A stretch of 11,421 nt of DNA from an uncultured Leptotrichia sp. (GTDB lineage Bacteria > Fusobacteriota > Fusobacteriia > Fusobacteriales > Leptotrichiaceae): NCBI GenBank assembly GCA_937925095.1, contig CALEXX010000068.1, positions 1 through 11,421 on the forward strand, written 5' to 3'. Made by a program: the position numbers and the translations under genes. The notes beneath the pieces were generated by a model that saw only the letters and a program-made list of their open reading frames with translations, did no database searches and was not told the origin of the DNA. This document shows positions 8,201-11,421 of this stretch, piece by piece (the first letter of the stretch is position 1; every line of letters starts with the position of its first letter).

Positions 8201-8834
8201 CATCAACCCTGTTCCCAACAAGATTCCCCTGCATTTCCAGAGATTTTGCAATGATATTGACATAGTCAGTATTTGTCGCATCAAAACCATTTGCCCCAAT
8301 TACAACTCTGCCTTTTTCCACATCAATTCCTACAACATCCCCATCTTTCAGCGTAACCCTACCTGTTGCCGGTGTAAATTTTCTGACATTTATTGTTCCG
8401 GCTCCGTTCAAGTAAATTCCGTTTTCATTGGACAGTACCACATCCACCCTGTTACGGCTCAGGGCTTCTATATATCCCTCTATCTGGGAACGGTTTGCTC
8501 CGTTTACCTGCAGAATGATTAAATTTGCGGCCTGATTTGGACCTAAATTCGGATTTGCATTAATCATTCCTGCTATATGGCTCCGTCCCATATTATCAGC
8601 ATTATTAAGAACCTGACCTTCATGACCTACATTATACTCTAAAAATTCATTAATACTCACACCCCGATTGTTCGGAGTAGATATATTAATGATTGGCGTC
8701 CCATTTGCTGAAGTGTCCAGTTTCGTATTGTGCTGGGAATTAGGATCCAGCATCAGATTTGTTCCAAACATGTTTATGTTCATTGCTATTAACAGCATAA
8801 ATGCCACTAATTTCCTTAAAATTTTATTTTCCAA
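1740..8834 (-). CDS. two-partner-secretion exoprotein, CdiA/FHA-like haemagglutinin with variable C-terminal tip (TpsA)
   Basis: This 2364-residue protein is the secreted partner of the adjacent TpsB. Reading order: an N-terminal signal-type segment (about 1-25, hydrophobic LVAFMLLIA); a TPS/haemagglutination-activity domain (about 45-220) with NRGVSINEFLEYNV, NPNL (94-97) and NENGI (136-140, the NPNGI position); a first beta-helical region of about 20-residue repeats such as KNTGEI and AKNV; a basic extra-helical insert (about 772-884); a segment typical of CdiA/FHA trunks (about 1065-1190, LLETRSKY, YYGSDYFLSRL, RLGDAYYENQL); an FHA-2 region rich in Ser/Asn repeats (about 1425-1990); a pretoxin region (about 2000-2190) with NRDLGKANEVTKDT, AEEASH and EEKGLESTGRA; and a glycine-rich tip (about 2200-2364). 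I see no cysteine. No VENN motif marks the pretoxin border, unlike enterobacterial CdiA. The start is a TTG with AGGAGG 7 bases upstream; no better start exists. The gene lies 78 bp after tpsB and probably shares its transcript. An adhesin role alone is possible, but the tip plus downstream gene favours contact-dependent inhibition. Confidence 0.93.
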   Translation of the reverse strand: MENKILRKLVAFMLLIAMNINMFGTNLMLDPNSQHNTKLDTSANGTPIINISTPNNRGVSINEFLEYNVGHEGQVLNNADNMGRSHIAGMINANPNLGPNQAANLIILQVNGANRSQIEGYIEALSRNRVDVVLSNENGIYLNGAGTINVRKFTPATGRVTLKDGDVVGIDVEKGRVVIGANGFDATNTDYVNIIAKSLEMQGNLVGNRVDVILGENFVDNNGAVTSKGGINSVAIDAGNLGSMYAGQVRIVSTDKGAGVNSGALIYSKNEKLEITADGKINVAKIKGNGIEIKGSDYTQTELASSDRDINITANTVKLSGQTQAVGNVGLNADVENASEILTNGNLKTKKLTNTGKVKVLKKVEITGELDNGGSLISADGVTVTKDVKNTGEISANDDFTAKNVVSSGKVFGKNIQANDVDNSGKMLAKGKFTAKNVKNTGEIASGDKISAKKLENSGTAATSSDILVSDSLVNHNGGNIEGKNVEVKGSELRNAGKISAGNIRSKVNEVINSGQVHSSRDVDFDTQKLTNTGEILAVNDVNSAGADVTNNGKIASNNRILLDNSKIANTGEILSGDISMQNAQKFDNTGTIKANSTVLTTTQDINLTGNLHGEQRLAISGKNITNNGNTTGAGIIQITSNDFTNNRDLSSDTVIINGQGNIVNNAVITGDSGKISGNDITNNDLVAFEKYLEINAQNKVQNNKDKTIYGGQTLIIKGNGILNDEGEILGGNMTLDAGKIVNNVGIIQATGDILITSSDFQNVGRVSNLDKYEKYYETWDGIKLSENEVNNEWIGEIGNSWTKRSTGSRGKKARKEQKGHFENIIKTNNTSRIKSLLLDKYGETYWRNRLGGGYPLKQTDSTDDPERALKGILKSNATTEYGKVLASGNITINSGNVKNKDSIISGGGVVNINSPSLENSVTTGNAVNVKYGIERMDIDISRPKKRRVRMAASLTRFLENGDIAYEAGQPSIIEGSAVNITVPVITSPITEANGKINIGSVAHGVAGSLFTGTVGKGISSANGTVQVANNMSSVQAILNTGTISVNPLLTGAMFTQNMNPGSKYLLETRSKYVDLNKYYGSDYFLSRLGYTPGWNRVRRLGDAYYENQLITRALTERLGTAFINGKSNEELIKSLMDNAGMESSRLGLQVGKELTPEQISGLSKDLIWYVTQNVNGVEVLVPKIYLSRDTLATVTADGRNKIGGVNGTYIKTDNFVNNGMKIGNGGVTYVQANTVRNETATNLLSEITGDRTFIQSVGNIENIGGRINGNEAVALISDNGKVINDTTKRTFGHYNGEFDRTRHEEVKSIGTISSNGTVFVKADSYESTGGMLSADHLALDVNKVNLNALSLSGEDKFGSGGSNFSRYAETTHLGAGVSATSASGTVGDMNLKGSSFIAEDTTGLTVTGNVKAESEVNIYENESRSTGKGFMSSSSSYRNSHTEENSASNLMLGKNAVIKGNIEGIGSNIVLGENTYVGGKVTTDAQQLHNSYFEENRKKGFSGGISHGTASLSYGKSQNSYDEKSTVNAKSNLQIGEGSVLNRGAEITATNFEYGNIQINNGDVKYGARIDTRDVHTESKSSSFGISAGVNSPMLDRAKQVAGAVEQVKNGDTAGGAMEAINAATGTIKGLSDNQGTRQTNYDASGSVGKQGVKNASANNNFYANIGVNAGISKSKSTSNSHTESAVVTTMKPADGNSSITYNNVKNIEYQGTQAQGGTFIYNNVANIQKEAVELHNSYTSSSSSKGINASATVGYGHKIQTTGNGGSISASKSNQNTTETIYQNGNFQNVNEVHNNTGTMTLSGFNQEGGKVTGNIGKVEVISRQNTSTTTGSSKGVNLGISANGVPSSVNINGSRTNGDRAFVDNQSTFIVGEGSNLHVGTVENTGAVIGKEGNSTFRIDTYAGKDIQNYDTMTTTGGSIGVSLGGKPKITNVGFNQDSRDKQGITRNTVVGDVEIAEAEGSPINRDLGKANEVTKDTHSSTNINVEPQVIEYLTNPGKLKEDIGKAKKEISDVTTAIKESINDRGDDNRNFFGQLREVRLNETVNNIAGKRLNEAQKSEDVVAAWKDAYKDLGYNLDVKYTTGEDTPEMKDKAGTAYVSKDGVHTIIININAKENSTKAGLIGTLAEEASHIVNGVAGRQIATGTEEKGLESTGRAANAYFKEEYKGSNQNMTYKSDGKIDTSKLGTHVGDTTYSAGISFGGSASKILSIGGNVTVGVVLDDKGGITGFKSLSGSFGFGVGGGIDILVPVSSMNPNAKTIKDFAGFGQSFSVNAGFSGLSVGLSAGFDGTISGSFKLGPKNLKDFNNVKKMGATITYNPGYTWLIPLEEVRDYLSKIPSGLETFNALKKEVFKLKSKRKK
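1771..1777 (-). promoter_or_regulatory. Shine-Dalgarno inside the end of tpsA, aimed at a possible ATT start
   Basis: The minus strand carries AGGAGGT within the last codons of tpsA (read there as K-E-V). No ATG, GTG or TTG follows within initiation distance in any frame. The second ATT, at 1764-1762, lies 7 bases after GGAGG and is in frame with the downstream membrane-protein gene. This either marks a rare AUU start, as known for infC, or is a chance match inside a Lys-rich tail. Confidence 0.5.
2975..3863 (-). repeat. direct repeat copy 1, within tpsA FHA-2 region
   Basis: These 889 bases align without net insertion or deletion to 1-889 at a constant offset of 2974. By hand count the first 300 aligned bases differ at about 27 positions (about 91% identity). 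Both copies are read in the equivalent codon frame. Confidence 0.95.
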
Positions 8835-8841
8835 GTATACG

Positions 8842-8847
8842 CCTCCT
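8842..8847 (-). promoter_or_regulatory. ribosome binding site of tpsA (TTG start)
   Basis: The minus strand reads AGGAGG, then 7 bases, then TTG (8834-8832) and GAA AAT AAA. It fixes the TTG as the start of the exoprotein. Just upstream the purine-rich leader contains two copies of AAGAGAAAA followed by AAGAGGAGG. Confidence 0.85.
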
Positions 8848-8875
8848 CTTTTTTCTCTTTTTTCTCTTATTCCTT

Positions 8876-8902
8876 CTAAACTTTTTCCTTAATTTCTATC
8901 AT
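8876..8902 (-). other. possible leader mini-ORF (8 codons) between tpsB and tpsA
   Basis: An ATG at 8902-8900 opens MIEIKEKV followed by TAG. AGGA lies 8 bases upstream, overlapping the tpsB stop. It occupies much of the 78-bp gap and could couple translation of tpsB to tpsA, but 8 codons in AT-rich DNA can arise by chance, so it is only a candidate. Confidence 0.2.
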
Positions 8903-8912
8903 AGTTTCTTTC

Positions 8913-10709
8913 CTAAAAAGATACCTTCAATGCCATATTAAAATACATTTCCTGTTTCTCCGGATTCAGATATTTTGAATATGAAACAGGTTTCGCATAT
9001 CCAAAATTAAAGTCCAGATATTTAGTATCCAGTCTGACACCCGCAACAGCTCCTGATATGTATCCCTTCCTGTATTCCGACTTGTCATTGTTTATTCTCA
9101 CATATCCATAGCCATATCCCAGATATGGTGACAGGACAGCTATTTTCTTTACAGGAATATTGTAAGAAATTTCATTTCCAATCTCAACTGCCTTGTCTCC
9201 TGATACTGTACTCCTGTGAAATCCACCTACACTTCCTGCTCCCCCTATTGACTGCCTCTCGCTTCCATACAGTGTATCATCTGATAAACTTGAATAAATA
9301 TTCCCCCTGTATACCATATGCTCTCCGATAGGCCTGTAATAGCTCATATCAAGTGTATATTTGTTAAACTGGGCTTTTGGTGCTGTACCCGTTTTTCCTC
9401 CATCTCTTTCTGCCCCAAAAATTTTAAGCCCTCTTTCATATCCTAAATTCAATCCAAAAATTCCCTTAAACAGCGATGTCGTGTAGCTGATATTCGCCGT
9501 ACCCACAGTCAGTTTCCTGTCTGATAAGACTGCCCCTTCAAGATAATTGTTATTGTGCTTTCTTTTAATCCCTATTCCTGCAGTCAGTTTACTTTTCTGA
9601 TTTCTAAAGAGTATTTTATCCAGATTCATGGAAAGCGTATGACTGGAAGTATACAGGTCATAAACTGTATTTGATGCATAAAAACTGCTTTCCTGAATGC
9701 TTCTTGCTGAACCCAGTCTCAGTGTGTAGTCCCTGAATTTCATCGTATATCCAAAATTAAACATGTCCAGCCGCCTTTTATACGGCAGGGTATCCCCCTT
9801 TGACGGATCATAGCCGGCAGGCCCGATTGGCAATATTTCTCCTGGCTGAAGCTCATCCGCACGTTTTTTCCAGTTCCTGTCAGGATTTTTCCTGGAGACT
9901 GTCAGATATGTAAAATACAGATTATCTCCTATACCTGAAGGACTGTCAATATTAAGGCTGACACCTTTCCTCCAAATCCCGTCCTGCTTATTATCCCCAT
10001 AGTTATTTGAAATTAAGCTTACAGAATATTTATTTTTAAGGATATTTCTCACTTGAATTTTTGAAGTATTTTCTTCTTTCCCGGGCAGTACTTCCATTGT
10101 CATGCTGTTCGCCTGTACCGAATTAAAATTTTCCGTAGCCGTATCCAGATCCCTTATATTGAAAATGTTACCTTTATTCGTTTTAAACATGAAAAATTCT
10201 TTTAATCTGTCAAGACCATTTCCCGAATTAATCACTATTTCCCCTATTTTCCCCGGAACAACTGCCAAATTTAACCTTCCTGACGTTAAATCATTATCCG
10301 GCATAACGGTCACCACCGAAGTTGAATATCCTTTTGTTATTAATTTATTTGTGAACTCTGTCAAAAGATTTGTTATATCTGCTGAATTTAATTCAAGATG
10401 GATATACTTCCCAATAATCTTTGATTTTTCTTTTTTAGTCAGTAAATTATATTCATCCCTCAGATTAATTTCAGTTATTAAAAATTTTTTAGAATTGTCA
10501 GAAGAAACTGCCTCTTTTACCCCAATTTCCGAACTGTTTTCAAATTTAGTATTTTCAAGTTCTGTCTGCCTTTGTTTTTGTTTTAGTTTAAGCCTTTCAT
10601 GTTCCAGCTGCCTCTCCTGATTTTCAAAAATCTTCCCCGCTGCATCTTTAGGTGCTGACATTCCCACAATATGAATTAATACTACTAAAATCATTGCAAC
10701 TTTTTTCAT
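8913..10709 (-). CDS. two-partner-secretion outer-membrane transporter, ShlB/FhaC/HecB family (TpsB)
   Basis: This 598-residue Omp85-superfamily protein exports the TpsA encoded next to it. A signal peptide (about 1-19, KKVAMILVVLIHIVGMSA) is followed by a Gln/Glu/Lys-rich, probably helical linker (about 28-55, ENQERQLEHERLKLKQKQ), two POTRA domains (about 76-153 and 154-222; the first contains VVPGKIGEIVI), and a 16-strand barrel (about 228-598) that begins near DSPSGIGDNLYFTY and ends in a terminal Phe (ALKVSF), as outer-membrane barrels usually do. Length is normal for the family. The lid-loop tetrad, VRGF or VRGY in relatives, reads VGGF here (494-497), with the context SIGGAGSVGGFHRSTVSGDK. 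The ATG start has AGGAGG 8 bases upstream and a strong promoter about 45 bases upstream. tpsA follows after 78 bp, so both are probably cotranscribed. Family assignment is firm; substrate specificity is inferred from adjacency. Confidence 0.93.
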   Translation of the reverse strand: MKKVAMILVVLIHIVGMSAPKDAAGKIFENQERQLEHERLKLKQKQRQTELENTKFENSSEIGVKEAVSSDNSKKFLITEINLRDEYNLLTKKEKSKIIGKYIHLELNSADITNLLTEFTNKLITKGYSTSVVTVMPDNDLTSGRLNLAVVPGKIGEIVINSGNGLDRLKEFFMFKTNKGNIFNIRDLDTATENFNSVQANSMTMEVLPGKEENTSKIQVRNILKNKYSVSLISNNYGDNKQDGIWRKGVSLNIDSPSGIGDNLYFTYLTVSRKNPDRNWKKRADELQPGEILPIGPAGYDPSKGDTLPYKRRLDMFNFGYTMKFRDYTLRLGSARSIQESSFYASNTVYDLYTSSHTLSMNLDKILFRNQKSKLTAGIGIKRKHNNNYLEGAVLSDRKLTVGTANISYTTSLFKGIFGLNLGYERGLKIFGAERDGGKTGTAPKAQFNKYTLDMSYYRPIGEHMVYRGNIYSSLSDDTLYGSERQSIGGAGSVGGFHRSTVSGDKAVEIGNEISYNIPVKKIAVLSPYLGYGYGYVRINNDKSEYRKGYISGAVAGVRLDTKYLDFNFGYAKPVSYSKYLNPEKQEMYFNMALKVSF

Positions 10710-10717
10710 CTTTCCTA

Positions 10718-10723
10718 CCTCCT
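10718..10723 (-). promoter_or_regulatory. ribosome binding site of tpsB
   Basis: The minus strand reads AGGAGG (10723-10718), then 8 bases, then ATG at 10709. It supports the signal-peptide-bearing start. Confidence 0.85.
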
Positions 10724-10751
10724 CTTCTGTATACTTTATTTTTGTAAGGTT

Positions 10752-10780
10752 ATTCTATAGTTTTTTTTTAGTTTTGTCAA
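10752..10780 (-). promoter_or_regulatory. sigma-70-type promoter of the tpsBA operon
   Basis: On the minus strand a perfect -35 TTGACA (10780-10775) is followed by a 17-base spacer and a -10 TAGAAT (10757-10752). Transcription would begin near 10745, giving a leader of about 36 bases before the tpsB ATG. The spacer contains a run of nine A (10769-10761), so a one-base slip would change the spacing to 16 or 18. No operator repeat is evident. Confidence 0.75.
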
Positions 10781-10821
10781 GTTTTTTTATCCTTTAAATG
10801 AAAAATCATTGACAACAAAAT

Positions 10822-10867
10822 TGTACTGACCCCAAAAAGTTGTACACAAGATTTTGGGTGCAGTACA
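10822..10867. mobile_element. 46-bp MITE-like remnant: two IS150/IS3-type inverted-repeat ends
   Basis: The plus strand begins TGTACTGACCCCAAAAAG and ends with the complement of TGTACTGCACCCAAAATC. The two 21-base arms pair at 17 positions around a 4-base centre, TG and CA being the outer termini. The TGTACTGCACCCA form agrees with the ends of IS150-group (IS3 family) elements as I recall them. No transposase lies between them and I see no clear target duplication. It may also form a hairpin that ends the upstream SUKH transcript, since it is followed on the minus strand by AATTTTGTT, only a weak T tract. Confidence 0.6.
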
Positions 10868-10915
10868 TTTTTTAGCTTTTCACTAAACTATCACTCAGAA
10901 ATGAAGAAAACTTTA

Positions 10916-11421
10916 TTATATGTTTATAATATCCCCAGATACTGAAACATCTTTTAACTCTTCAAGCTCCGGATTATATCTTTTAATTAAATCTGCAACA
11001 TATTCACTGAAATTCTTTCCTGTTTCTTTTAAAGTCCTATTCTCTCTGCTGTAATGATATACTTTTAAATCATTATCCCTTGTAGTTATAAAAATGTATT
11101 CAGACCTATTTTTTAATCCTATCACAAAAAACTTTCCACAAGCAACATCATAAAACTCATCTTCTATTAAATATTCCTCAAGTGTAAAGTTTGTCAATAC
11201 TACTTCCCTTACACTACAATCATTATAAAATATCAATTCTTCTTCTCCTAATAATCCTCCCAAACTTTTTCCTGCTATACTTAAAAATTCCCTAAAATCT
11301 CCCTTCACTTCTATATCATATAATTCTTCTATTCCTCTTATCTCATCATCATTGTATCCTATAAATTCCTTCTTGCTCTTTTCAAGATATCTTTCAAGAA
11401 GAATAAAAAGTTCAGAGTGTT
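10916..11421 (-). CDS. SUKH (SMI1/KNR4-like) family protein, partial at right edge
   Basis: The frame stays open from the stop at 10916 to the right edge, giving 167 visible residues, close to the usual 150-180 of the family, so only a few residues are probably missing. The first possible internal start, a GTG at 11308, is not credible because the residues before it are family-like: EEFIGYNDDEIRGIEELY-type text (here KEFIGYNDDEIRGIEELY) leads into VKGDFREFL, the N-terminal pattern of SUKH domains, followed by IAGKSLGGLLG. The core continues with FFVIGLKNRSEYIFIT, DNDLKVYHYS and ends with a KNFSEYVADLIK helix. SUKH proteins often neutralise secreted polymorphic toxins in the producing cell's cytoplasm; no partner toxin is visible here. 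The gene is upstream of tpsB, separated by an IS-end remnant and the tpsBA promoter, so it is probably a separate unit, perhaps the last gene of another toxin/immunity cassette. Confidence 0.75.
   Translation of the reverse strand, partial: HSELFILLERYLEKSKKEFIGYNDDEIRGIEELYDIEVKGDFREFLSIAGKSLGGLLGEEELIFYNDCSVREVVLTNFTLEEYLIEDEFYDVACGKFFVIGLKNRSEYIFITTRDNDLKVYHYSRENRTLKETGKNFSEYVADLIKRYNPELEELKDVSVSGDIINI

Noticed and set aside
10102..10620. 172-residue plus-strand ORF opposite tpsB
   Set aside because: It is a shadow of the tpsB frame with no ribosome binding site or recognisable domain; tpsB is clearly real on the other strand.
10809..10837. Plus-strand TTGACA as a divergent promoter
   Set aside because: No -10 element lies at 16-18 bases, and no plus-strand gene follows.
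10817..10872. Target-site duplication flanking the IS-end remnant
   Set aside because: The flanks (AAAAT left, TTTTT right) do not match as a direct repeat.
10868..10915. Intrinsic terminator just after the SUKH stop
   Set aside because: The only stem is short and bulged and is followed by A, not T, on the minus strand.
11306..11308. GTG as the start of the SUKH-family gene
   Set aside because: The frame remains open to the window edge, and the upstream residues fit the N-terminus of the family, so the true start is outside.

Overview
The window looks like part of a genome from the Fusobacteriota, most likely Leptotrichia or a close relative. The DNA is AT-rich, the ribosome binding sites are strong AGGAGG types, and the long filamentous-haemagglutinin exoprotein and its Omp85-type transporter have the style seen in that group. 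The genus is inferred from style, not from a database match. All genes lie on the minus strand, so the locus reads from right to left.

Layout in the direction of transcription. (1) 11421-10916: the C-terminal part of a SUKH (SMI1/KNR4-like) protein, a family of frequent toxin-immunity proteins; its start lies just outside the window. (2) 10867-10822: a 46-bp imperfect palindrome made of two IS150/IS3-type inverted-repeat ends with nothing between them. (3) 10780-10752: a near-consensus sigma-70-type promoter with an A9 run in its spacer. (4) 10709-8913: tpsB, an outer-membrane two-partner-secretion transporter. (5) 8834-1740: tpsA, a 2364-residue CdiA/FHA-type exoprotein with a secretion domain, two beta-helical regions, a pretoxin segment and a variable glycine-rich tip. 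(6) 1725-928: a very AT-rich membrane-protein gene that touches or overlaps the end of tpsA, the best candidate for the cognate immunity gene. (7) 889 to the left edge: an orphan tpsA fragment with its own Shine-Dalgarno sequence and ATG, colinear without net indels with tpsA positions 3863-2975.

How it works together (inference from known CdiBA biology). TpsB threads TpsA across the outer membrane, the beta-helical stalk presents the tip, the C-terminal domain acts on a neighbouring cell, and the membrane protein protects siblings. The orphan module downstream is an in-frame direct repeat 2974 bp away. One crossover would remove the present tip and immunity gene and join the trunk to whatever tip and immunity gene lie left of the window, which is a toxin-switching arrangement.

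The most unusual points are the unassigned glycine-rich tip paired with a PH-like/transmembrane candidate immunity protein, a possible AUU start for that immunity gene, a Gly in place of the Arg of the VRGF motif of TpsB, an EExxH motif in the pretoxin region, and the homopolymer in the promoter spacer. No tRNA, rRNA, CRISPR array or intact insertion sequence is visible. No gene-free stretch exceeds about 210 bp.
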